A stretch of DNA of 64,000 nucleotides from JAOZPE01 sp964601275 (lineage in GTDB: Bacteria; Krumholzibacteriota; Krumholzibacteriia; JAJRXK01): assembly GCA_964601275.1 (NCBI GenBank), contig CAZRMV010000002.1, positions 1 to 64,000 of the forward strand. Reading direction: 5' to 3'. Shown one piece after another: positions 8,528-15,914 of this stretch. The translations under genes were made by a program, and so were the position numbers. Under the pieces are notes generated by a model, which did no database searches, had not been told where the DNA came from, and saw only the letters and a list, made by a program, of their open reading frames with translations. The first letter of the stretch is position 1; every line of letters starts with the position of its first letter.

Positions 8528-9571
8528 ATGGCCATGTTCGAATCGCGACCGGCGGAGAGTCTGGGTTTTGAGGAAGTGGGGTACGAGAAGAAGGACTTTG
8601 TGGCCACGATCACCATCCGGAGGCCGCACAACTACAACGCGTATTCCACACCCGCCCTCAAGGAACTGGCGGCCGCCTTCACCGACGCGTCCGAGGACGA
8701 CCGGGTGGCGGTCATCGTGTTCACGGGGGAAGGGGACCGGGCCTTCTGCACCGGCGGAGACGTGAAGGAGTACGAGCAGGAGTACACCTCCCGGCCCCGG
8801 GACTACTGGAAGTACATGGGCCTGTTCAAGGCGTACATCGAGAGCATCCTCAACGACGGGAAGCCCACCATCGCGCGCCTCAACGGAATGGCCGTCGGCG
8901 GCGGCAACGAGTCGCTCATGGCCTGTGATCTCGCGGTGATGGCCGAGCACGCCTTCATCAGCCAGGTGGGAACCAGCGTGGGTTCGGTGGCCTGCGGTGG
9001 AGCGACCCAGTGGCTCCCCCTCCTGGTCGGAGACAAGCGGGCGCGGGAGATCCTCTTCCTGAACGAGCGGATCCCGGCGGCGAAGGCGCTGGAATGGGGG
9101 CTGGTGAACTGGGTCGTCCCCTCCGTCACCAAGGATGGCGAGTTCATCGAGGGAGCCTCGCCCGAGCAGATCTCCCTCGCCCGCAAGGGCGCGGACGGTT
9201 ACGCCATCGACCTGAGCATGCTGGACCGGAAAGTGGAGGAGATCTGTGCGAAGATCATCGACAAGTTCCCTGAGTGCCTGAGGTACACCAAGCAGCAGGT
9301 GAATTTCTGGAAGGACCTGGCCTGGCACAACACGATCGGCCACGCGCGGGATTGGCTCTCCATCCACTATTGCTCGTGGGAGCCGACCGAGGGCATGGGC
9401 GCCTTCGTGGAGAAGCGCAAGGCAAACTACCGGATGATGCGGGAGCGGGCGGCCGAAGGGAAATCGAGCGAATTCCCGTGGGGCGCTCCCAAGGCCTCCT
9501 GTCCCTCCTGCGGGGCCAAGAACCTGCCCGAGGATCTCGTCTTCTGCGGCGTGTGCGGGGCGAAGCGATGA
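8528..9571 (+). CDS. oah: 6-oxocyclohex-1-ene-1-carbonyl-CoA hydrolase (ring opening) with C-terminal zinc ribbon
   Basis: A 347-residue crotonase-fold protein matching the Oah/BamA ring hydrolase, which adds water and cleaves the ring to give 3-hydroxypimelyl-CoA. Diagnostic segments are VGGGNESLMACDLAV and QVGTSVGSVACGGATQW. ATG 8528 was chosen because GGAGGT ends 7 bases upstream; ATG 8513 would put the ribosome site inside the coding region. Unusually, the last about 25 residues form a zinc-ribbon pattern, CPSCG then CGVCGAK about 13 residues later, which I do not know from characterised Oah/BamA proteins. The next gene overlaps its stop by 4 bases. The pathway role is confident; the zinc ribbon's role is unknown. 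Confidence 0.9.
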   Translation: MAMFESRPAESLGFEEVGYEKKDFVATITIRRPHNYNAYSTPALKELAAAFTDASEDDRVAVIVFTGEGDRAFCTGGDVKEYEQEYTSRPRDYWKYMGLFKAYIESILNDGKPTIARLNGMAVGGGNESLMACDLAVMAEHAFISQVGTSVGSVACGGATQWLPLLVGDKRAREILFLNERIPAAKALEWGLVNWVVPSVTKDGEFIEGASPEQISLARKGADGYAIDLSMLDRKVEEICAKIIDKFPECLRYTKQQVNFWKDLAWHNTIGHARDWLSIHYCSWEPTEGMGAFVEKRKANYRMMRERAAEGKSSEFPWGAPKASCPSCGAKNLPEDLVFCGVCGAKR

Positions 9572-10317
9572 GTCTTCTCCTGGAAGGAAAGAAAGCGCTC
9601 GTCACCGGCGGCAGCTCGGGCATCGGCCGGGCCACGGTGGAACTCATGACCCGGGAGGGGGCCACGGTGGCCTTCACCTTCCGGCGCAACCGCGGTGGAG
9701 CCGACGCCGTTCTCGCCGGTCTCGAGGAAGGCGGTCGAAGCGGTTTCGCCCTCCAGGTGGACGCGGCCGATTCCGGCCGGGTGCGAGAGGTGGTGGAGGA
9801 AGCGGTCGAGCGGCTGGGAGGGCTGGACATCCTGGTGAACAACGCGGGGACCAACCGGGATGCCGTGGTCTGGAAGATGACCGAGGAGGCGTGGGACGAG
9901 GTCATCGCCGCCGACCTGAAGGGCGTCTTCAATTTCGTCCGCGCCGCGGTTCCCCTCTTCCGCGAGCAGAAACACGGCAAGATCGTGACGGTGTCCTCGA
10001 TCAACGGACTGAGGGGCAAGTTCGGTCAGGCGAACTACTCGGCGGCCAAGGCCGGCGTCATCGGGTTCTCCAAGACCATCGCCCGGGAACTCGGCCGGTC
10101 GAATGTCAACGTGAACGTGGTGTGTCCGGGAATCATCGGCACGGAGATGGTGAGGAAGATGCCCGAGGAGGCACTCGAGAAATCGATTTCCGAGGTGATC
10201 CTCGGACGCCTCGGCGATCCGGAGGATGTGGCGGAGGTCATCGCATTCCTGGCCAGCGATCGGGCCCGGCACATCACCGGCGAAGTCATCAAGGTCGACG
10301 GCGGGCAGTACATCTGA
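9568..10317 (+). CDS. short-chain dehydrogenase/reductase (FabG-like)
   Basis: A 249-residue classical SDR: glycine motif TGGSSGIGRA, NNAG at the adenine pocket, catalytic serine in VSSINGLRG and the YSAAK tyrosine-lysine pair, ending VDGGQYI. It starts at ATG 9568 overlapping the Oah stop. Members reduce 3-oxoacyl thioesters or oxidise 3-hydroxyacyl and cyclic alcohol thioesters. Here it could act on a hydroxyacyl-CoA of the lower pathway or on an alicyclic CoA ester. A dedicated zinc alcohol dehydrogenase for the 6-hydroxy intermediate is already present at 13967, so the SDR is probably accessory. Confidence 0.85.
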   Translation: MSLLLEGKKALVTGGSSGIGRATVELMTREGATVAFTFRRNRGGADAVLAGLEEGGRSGFALQVDAADSGRVREVVEEAVERLGGLDILVNNAGTNRDAVVWKMTEEAWDEVIAADLKGVFNFVRAAVPLFREQKHGKIVTVSSINGLRGKFGQANYSAAKAGVIGFSKTIARELGRSNVNVNVVCPGIIGTEMVRKMPEEALEKSISEVILGRLGDPEDVAEVIAFLASDRARHITGEVIKVDGGQYI

Positions 10318-10353
10318 GGCCGCCCTGGCGATGGGAACAGCGGGAGGAATGGA

Positions 10354-11553
10354 ATGACGGTTCAGGAACTCAAGGACGTCGTTGCGGTGGGCGCGGTGCG
10401 TACGCCCATGGGCCGCTTCGGGGGAACCCTCAGGAACATGGCCGCCTTCGACCTCGGGGCCACGGCCATCCGTGCGGTTCTCGACCAGGCCGGACTCGAG
10501 GGAGAGGACGTCGACGACGTCATCGTCGGTTCGTGCCGCCAGGCCGGAAACGGTCCCAACCCCGCCCGGACCGCGGCGGTACGGGGCGGCATTCCCCTGT
10601 CGGTGCCGGTGGTCACGGTGAACATGGCCTGTCCCTCGGGCATGCGGTGCGTGGCCCTGGCCGCCCAGGCCATCCGCCTGGGCGAAGCCTCGGTGGTGGT
10701 GGCCGGCGGCATGGACAGCATGAGCACGATTCCCTACCTGCTGAAGAACGCCCGGTGGGAGGGATTCAAGATGGGGGACAAGACGCTCTTGGATGGATGG
10801 TCCGACAGCATCGATCCCCTGATCGGCCAGGGCATGGGGCAGACCGCCGAGAACCTCGCGGAGAAGCACGGCATCTCCCGGGAGGACCAGGATGAGTTCG
10901 CCGCCGCTTCCCACCGGAAAGCCGCCGCGGCATGGGATGCGGGGGCCTTTGCCGAGGAAGTCACGCCGGTGACCGTTCCGGCGCACAAGAAGGAGCCGGA
11001 GACGGTCTTCGAGCGGGACGAGACCATCCGGCGCGAGGTGGACCGGGCCAAGATGGCCCGGCTGAAGCCGGTCTTCCGGAAGGAAGGGACCGTGACCGCG
11101 GGGAACGCGTGCAGCATGTCCGACGGGGCGGCCGCCCTCGTTCTGTGTTCCCGGGAGGAAGCCGGCCGCCGGGGGCTTTCTCCCCTCTTCTCCATCGTGT
11201 CCTACGCGCAGACCGCGGTGGACCCCGAAACCATGGGGGAGGGGCCCGCAGAGGTCATTCCCCTCGCTCTCAAGAAGGCGGGGATGCGCCTGGCGGACAT
11301 GGATCTCATCGAGGTGAACGAGGCCTTCGCGGTGCAGGTATTGGCCAACGGCCGGGTCCTGGGGTGGGACTGGGACCGTCTGAACGTCCACGGCGGCGCG
11401 ATCGCGCTGGGGCATCCGACGGGGATGAGCGGTGCCCGGATCCTGGTCACCCTGCAGAACGCCCTGAGGGTCAGGGACAAGGAGTTGGGAGTGGCGGCCA
11501 TCTGTGGAGGCGGAGGCGTCACCACCGCCATGGTGATTCGCCGGGAATCCTGA
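10354..11553 (+). CDS. thiolase (acetyl-CoA acetyltransferase family), second copy
   Basis: A 399-residue thiolase with the standard length and all three active-site elements: nucleophilic cysteine in NMACPSGMRC, histidine loop NVHGGAIALGHPTGMSG and second cysteine in AAICGGGGVTT. A GGGAGGAATGGA ribosome site precedes ATG 10354. It differs clearly from the thiolase at 1288, so the two probably handle different chain lengths, for example 3-oxopimelyl-CoA cleavage versus acetoacetyl-CoA turnover. It lies between the SDR and the dienoyl-CoA hydratase. Confidence 0.9.
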   Translation: MTVQELKDVVAVGAVRTPMGRFGGTLRNMAAFDLGATAIRAVLDQAGLEGEDVDDVIVGSCRQAGNGPNPARTAAVRGGIPLSVPVVTVNMACPSGMRCVALAAQAIRLGEASVVVAGGMDSMSTIPYLLKNARWEGFKMGDKTLLDGWSDSIDPLIGQGMGQTAENLAEKHGISREDQDEFAAASHRKAAAAWDAGAFAEEVTPVTVPAHKKEPETVFERDETIRREVDRAKMARLKPVFRKEGTVTAGNACSMSDGAAALVLCSREEAGRRGLSPLFSIVSYAQTAVDPETMGEGPAEVIPLALKKAGMRLADMDLIEVNEAFAVQVLANGRVLGWDWDRLNVHGGAIALGHPTGMSGARILVTLQNALRVRDKELGVAAICGGGGVTTAMVIRRES

Positions 11554-11639
11554 CTGGAACCCGATTCCCCGGAATCTTCCCGGAGAACCGAAGACATCCC
11601 GACACGACCGGGCCGGTACGATCGAAGGAGCAGGAAACG

Positions 11640-12410
11640 ATGTCCGACCATGAATTCATCCGCACAGAGGCAAGGGACGGACTCCTGGAGCTGACATTGT
11701 CCCGCCCGCCGCTGAACATCCTGAACGGCCCCATGATGGACGAACTCACCCGCGCGTTCGCCGAGGCCGAACGGAATCGGGAGGCCAAGCTCCTCCTCCT
11801 GCGGGCGGAGGGCAAGGTCTTCTCCGCGGGAGCGGATATCGACGAGCACCGGCCCGGCAAGGCGGAAGCCATGATCGAGTCCTTCCACGGCATGTTCCGC
11901 GCCCTCCACCGCGTTCCCTGTCCGACCGTGGCCTACGTCCACGGCGCCGCGCTGGGGGGAGGGTGCGAGCTGGCCATGGGTTTCGACATGGTCCTCGCCG
12001 AGGAGCGGGCGAAGTTCGGCCAGCCGGAGATCGGGCTCGGGTTCCTGCCGCCGGTCGCCGCGGCACTGCTTCCCGGTATCTCCGGCTGGAGCCGGGCGGT
12101 GGAGCTGTGTTGCTCCGGCCGACCGTGGACCGCCCATGAGGCCCTGGCGAACGGCCTGGTCCTCAAGGTATTCACCAGCGACGAGGCCGAAGAAGGCCTG
12201 AAAGCCTTCCTGGCGCCGTTCCTCCAACGCAGTCCGTTGATCCTCCGGCTCGTGAAGAAGGCCCTGCGCGGCGGGGACGACCGCGGTTTTTCCGCTCGCC
12301 TCGACGCCGCCGAACGCATCTTCCTGGAAGAACTCATGGCGACCCAGGACGTGCGGGAGGGACTTGCGGCCTTCGACGAGAAGCGTGAGCCCGACTGGAA
12401 GAACGAATAG
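11640..12410 (+). CDS. dch: cyclohexa-1,5-diene-1-carbonyl-CoA hydratase
   Basis: A 256-residue crotonase starting at ATG 11640 behind AAGGAG. It carries the Dch/BamR-like signature PPLNILNGPMM near the N-terminus, oxyanion loop VFSAGADIDEH, GGGCELAMGFD, and FGQPEIGLGFLPPVAA; the proline-rich PPVAA segment is typical of the dienoyl-CoA hydratases and not of fatty-acid hydratases. It adds water to the conjugated diene made by benzoyl-CoA reductase, giving 6-hydroxycyclohex-1-ene-1-carbonyl-CoA, the substrate of Had at 13967. The 86-base gap before it holds nothing obvious. Confidence 0.85.
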   Translation: MSDHEFIRTEARDGLLELTLSRPPLNILNGPMMDELTRAFAEAERNREAKLLLLRAEGKVFSAGADIDEHRPGKAEAMIESFHGMFRALHRVPCPTVAYVHGAALGGGCELAMGFDMVLAEERAKFGQPEIGLGFLPPVAAALLPGISGWSRAVELCCSGRPWTAHEALANGLVLKVFTSDEAEEGLKAFLAPFLQRSPLILRLVKKALRGGDDRGFSARLDAAERIFLEELMATQDVREGLAAFDEKREPDWKNE

Positions 12411-12455
12411 GGAATGGACCATGGCAAGACGCCGTCCCGAGCGGGAAGACACACC

Positions 12456-13061
12456 ATGATCACGGGCGTTCTGCTGGCAGCGGGACGGTCCAGGAGGATG
12501 GGGCGCAACAAGCTGCTCCTTCCCTTCGGGGGAATGCCGCTGTTGGCCCACGGCCTCGAGGCGTTGTCATCTTCCTCGGTCGACACGGTGGTGTGCGTGC
12601 TCGGCTGGCAGGCCGAAGCCGTGCGGAAGGCCGTAGTGGACGCCGGTCTCCAGGACCGGGTGGACTTCGTGGTGAACCGGCGGTCCACCGAAGGCCGATC
12701 CACCTCCATCCAGGCCGGACTCGCCGCGTTGCCCGAGGAAACCGAGGCGGCCCTTTTTCTTCCCGCTGACGTTCCCATGGTCCGGGCTGTGGATGTCGAC
12801 GCGGTCGCCGAGGCGTACCGGGAGAGCGCGGCGCCGATCGTGGCGGCAGTGGACCGAAGCGGGGAACCGAGCCACCCGGTGCTCTTCGCGCGCGCCTGTT
12901 TTCCGCAGCTCATGGCCCTGGCGGGAGACGTGGGCGGACGCCGCCTGATCGAGGAACGATGGGACGAGGTGGAGAAGGTCACCCTCGACGGCCCTGACCC
13001 CTTCGACGTGGACACTCCGGGCGACTATGGAAGGCTGTTGAAGAGGAAGGTCCACTCATGA
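12456..13061 (+). CDS. mocA: molybdenum cofactor cytidylyltransferase (MocA-like)
   Basis: A 201-residue NTP-transferase with GVLLAAGRSRRMGRNKLLLP at the start and a PADVPMVR metal-binding segment, typical of MocA/MobA-like proteins that load CMP or GMP onto molybdopterin. ATG 12456 was chosen because it begins directly at the nucleotide-binding strand; an in-frame ATG at 12414 would add 14 residues. It overlaps the next gene by 4 bases and lies 2 kb before a molybdenum hydroxylase, so it probably matures that enzyme's cytosine-dinucleotide cofactor. A related gene lies at 52109 on the other strand. Confidence 0.82.
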   Translation: MITGVLLAAGRSRRMGRNKLLLPFGGMPLLAHGLEALSSSSVDTVVCVLGWQAEAVRKAVVDAGLQDRVDFVVNRRSTEGRSTSIQAGLAALPEETEAALFLPADVPMVRAVDVDAVAEAYRESAAPIVAAVDRSGEPSHPVLFARACFPQLMALAGDVGGRRLIEERWDEVEKVTLDGPDPFDVDTPGDYGRLLKRKVHS

Positions 13062-13897
13062 GGCCCAGCGCAGTGGTACGGGGAGGGGGAGAGATGGCCA
13101 CCGCGGCGGGGCGGCGTCTCCACCTGTGCGGCTTCGATGTGATCCACCTGGAGACGCCTCGTCCCACGGTCGTCCGGAGGGAGGTCGCCTTTGCCTCGGC
13201 GGTCTTCCGCGGAAGCATCACCGTGGAAGGCCTGACGGCGCGCCTTTCGGGCGACCTCGAGGAGGTCGGGAAAACCTTTGCCCGCGGAGAGGTAGCCGTT
13301 ATGGTGGATCCGCTCGCAAGGAGCGTCCCGGTCCTCCGTCCCGTGGTCGTCGTGGACGCGATCATGGCCAAGGGACGATGGCGGCCTGAAAACCCCACCA
13401 GGATGGACTGGGCGGAGTGCGTGGTGGCCCTTGGCCCCGGCTTCACGGCGGGTGAGGATGCCCACTACGTCGTCGAGACCTGCCGGGGTCACTTCCTGGG
13501 CAAGGTGTATTCCCGGGGCGAAGCCCTCCCCTTCACGGGCGTGCCGGGCAGTATTCTCGGTGTCACCAGGGAACGGGTCCTCCGGGCTCCCGCCGAAGGT
13601 GTCTTCGATGCCCTCAAGGAAATCGGAGATCACGTGGTGGAGGGTGAAACGGTCGCGAGAGTGGGCGGCGAGCCGGTGAGAACGGCGATTGCCGGAGTGA
13701 TCCGCGGCCTGTTGCACGGTGGGCTCGATGTGGTCCGGAACCAGAAGGTGGGAGACGTGGACCCCCGTGGGGTGAGGGAGCACTGCTTCACCGTCTCGGA
13801 CAAGGCCAACGCGGTGGCCGGCGGAGTGCTCGAGGCCGTTCTCCTCGGTCGAGCTCGGCAGCGGGTGCCGCAGGGTTTGGCGGAAGATCGAGGTTGA
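13058..13897 (+). CDS. EF2563/YqeB-family molybdenum hydroxylase maturation protein
   Basis: A 279-residue protein beginning VVRGGGEMATAAGRRLHLCG, with PRPTVVRREVAFASAV nearby, matching the EF2563/YqeB family, which resembles XdhC and is named for an association with selenium-dependent molybdenum hydroxylases. The function is inferred genetically in the family: maturation or labile-selenium or sulfur loading of the Mo site. It overlaps mocA by 4 bases. Its presence suggests the nearby hydroxylase may need an extra ligand-insertion step. No selD or selenium-trafficking gene is in the window, so selenium dependence is only a hypothesis. Confidence 0.72.
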   Translation: MRPSAVVRGGGEMATAAGRRLHLCGFDVIHLETPRPTVVRREVAFASAVFRGSITVEGLTARLSGDLEEVGKTFARGEVAVMVDPLARSVPVLRPVVVVDAIMAKGRWRPENPTRMDWAECVVALGPGFTAGEDAHYVVETCRGHFLGKVYSRGEALPFTGVPGSILGVTRERVLRAPAEGVFDALKEIGDHVVEGETVARVGGEPVRTAIAGVIRGLLHGGLDVVRNQKVGDVDPRGVREHCFTVSDKANAVAGGVLEAVLLGRARQRVPQGLAEDRG

Positions 13898-13966
13898 GAC
13901 CATCGCTCCGCGTCCTTCCGGCCGCATGCGGGGTCGGGAGCGGGGAGCTTTCATTCACGGAGGACA

Positions 13967-15007
13967 ATGATGAAAGCCGCGGTATTTCACGGGTCGGGAC
14001 AACCTTTGACCATCGAAGAGATTCCCACTCCGGAGGTGGGTCCCGGAGAGATCCTTCTCAAGGTGGCCGCCTGCGGGGTCTGCCACACCGACCTCCACTA
14101 CATCGACCATGGTGTGCCCACGGCCAAGACCCCTCCCATGGTCCTCGGCCACGAGTCCTCCGGCATCATCGCCGCGGTCGGTCCCGGAGTCACCACCTTC
14201 AAGGAGGGGGACCGGGCTCTTCTCCCCGCCGTCTACACCTGTGGAGTGTGCAGGGCATGTCGGGAGGGCCGGGAGAACATCTGTGATTCCATGGTGATGT
14301 TCGGCAACCACGTCGACGGCGCCTATGCGGAGTACGTGAAAGCCCCGGCCAAGGACACCTTCCATCTTCCCGAAGAGATTCCCCTGGAGGAGGGGTCCAT
14401 CATCGCTGATGCCACCTCCACGCCGTTCCATGCGGTGGTCAATCGGGCGAAGGTGCGTCCCGGTCAGTCGGTGGTGGTCTTCGGGTGCGGTGGCGTGGGC
14501 ATCAACGTCGTGCAGATCGCGGCCGCCGTCGGTGGAACGGTCATCGCGGTCGACCCCATCCCGGAGAAACTCGCCTTGGCCGAGCGACTGGGGGCAGTGG
14601 CCACCCTGAACCCCACCGAGGTGGAAAACGTCCCCAAGGCGATCCGGAAGCTCACCGGGGGCGGAGCCGAGATCGCCATCGAGGCGATCGGGAAACCGGA
14701 AGTGATGAGCCAGGCCTTCAACTGCCTGGCGACCGGCGGCCGCCTGGTGGTCATCGGATTCAGCCCGGAGATGCTCAGCATCAAGGCCGGCAAGATCATG
14801 TTCCAGGAGCTGGAGATCGTCGGCTCGCTGGGATGCCGGCCGGTGGACTACCCCCGCATCATCGAAATGGCCCGCCAGGGGAAGATCCAGGTGAAGGAAC
14901 TGGTGACCGGGCGCTTCCCCTTGCAACGGATCAACGAGGCCTTCGACCTTCTCAGGGAAGGCCGGCCGGACGTGGTACGCTCCATCATCGTGCCGGCGAT
15001 GGACTAG
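13967..15007 (+). CDS. had: 6-hydroxycyclohex-1-ene-1-carbonyl-CoA dehydrogenase
   Basis: A 346-residue medium-chain zinc alcohol dehydrogenase. It has catalytic zinc ligands in GVCHTDLH and GHESSG, the structural-zinc lobe CGVCRACREGRENIC, and the NAD motif FGCGGVGINV. In this cluster the expected reaction is oxidation of 6-hydroxycyclohex-1-ene-1-carbonyl-CoA to the 6-oxo compound that Oah opens. GGAGGA precedes two possible starts, ATG 13967 and ATG 13970. Assignment rests on family plus context, since zinc ADHs are promiscuous. It interrupts the molybdenum-enzyme genes, lying between their maturation pair and their structural pair. Confidence 0.82.
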   Translation: MMKAAVFHGSGQPLTIEEIPTPEVGPGEILLKVAACGVCHTDLHYIDHGVPTAKTPPMVLGHESSGIIAAVGPGVTTFKEGDRALLPAVYTCGVCRACREGRENICDSMVMFGNHVDGAYAEYVKAPAKDTFHLPEEIPLEEGSIIADATSTPFHAVVNRAKVRPGQSVVVFGCGGVGINVVQIAAAVGGTVIAVDPIPEKLALAERLGAVATLNPTEVENVPKAIRKLTGGGAEIAIEAIGKPEVMSQAFNCLATGGRLVVIGFSPEMLSIKAGKIMFQELEIVGSLGCRPVDYPRIIEMARQGKIQVKELVTGRFPLQRINEAFDLLREGRPDVVRSIIVPAMD

Positions 15008-15020
15008 AGGGGGATTGCCG

Positions 15021-15914
15021 ATGGGACTGCCTCGACTCGACGTGGAATTTCCCCGCAGCCTCGAGGAGGCGCTCACCCTCCTGCAGGAGCGGGACGAGGG
15101 GACCATGCCCATGGCCGGGGGAACCGACCTCATGGTGCAGCTGAAACAGGGCGCGGAGCGTCCGCGGAGAATCGTGTGCCTGTCGAAGCTCTCCGAGCTG
15201 GCCGGGGTGCGCGCGATGGAGGATGGGTCGATCGCGGTGGGGGGTGGAACCACCATCGCCGCGCTGGAATCCGACGCTCTGCTGGCGGAAAAAGCTCCCG
15301 GGGTGGTGGACGCCGCCCGGAGCATGGCGACGATCCAGGTCCGCAACCGGGCCACGGTGGCCGGCAACCTGGTCACCGCCGCGGCGTGCGCGGATCTTCC
15401 CCCCATTCTCACTGCATTGGGCGCGACGGTATCGGCGGCCTCCTCGCAGGGCTCGCGTCGCGTTGCCATGGAGCAGTTCTTCACCGACGTACGCCGGACC
15501 GTCCTTACCCCCGGAGAGCTTCTCACCGAGGTGATTCTCCCGCCGCGCGAAGCGGGATCGGGCTCCGCCTACGAGAAATTCGGTTACCGACGGGGAGCGC
15601 AGGTCGCGGTGGCCTCGGCGGCCGCGTGGCTGGTGCTGGAGAAAGGACTCGTTCGCGCATTGAGGCTCGTTCTGGGCGCGGTGGCTCCGATGCCCCTGGT
15701 GGTGGAAGGAGCATCGGCCCTGGTGGGACACGCTCCGGAGGGAGATGCCCTCGAAACCGTCTGTTCGGCGGCCGCGCGGGAATGCCGGCCCATTTCCGAT
15801 ATCCGGGGGAGCGCCGCCTACCGGCGGGCGGTGGTGGCGGTGGTTTCCCGGCGGGCCATCCAGAGGGCGGTTCGCCGGGCGCAGGGGGAAACGACCAAGG
15901 GAGGCGGCGCATGA
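15021..15914 (+). CDS. molybdenum hydroxylase FAD-binding subunit (CoxM/HcrB-type)
   Basis: A 297-residue FAD subunit of the xanthine dehydrogenase family: MAGGTDLMVQLK at the first FAD-binding segment and TIQVRNRATVAGNL at the second. GAGGGGGA precedes ATG 15021. The 4-hydroxybenzoyl-CoA reductase beta subunit carries an inserted loop of about 40 residues with four cysteines for an extra 4Fe-4S cluster just after the second FAD motif. Here that point reads NLVTAAACADLPP with no insert, so the hallmark of canonical HcrB is missing. It passes electrons between the 2Fe-2S clusters of the next protein and an external carrier. Confidence 0.85.
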   Translation: MGLPRLDVEFPRSLEEALTLLQERDEGTMPMAGGTDLMVQLKQGAERPRRIVCLSKLSELAGVRAMEDGSIAVGGGTTIAALESDALLAEKAPGVVDAARSMATIQVRNRATVAGNLVTAAACADLPPILTALGATVSAASSQGSRRVAMEQFFTDVRRTVLTPGELLTEVILPPREAGSGSAYEKFGYRRGAQVAVASAAAWLVLEKGLVRALRLVLGAVAPMPLVVEGASALVGHAPEGDALETVCSAAARECRPISDIRGSAAYRRAVVAVVSRRAIQRAVRRAQGETTKGGGA

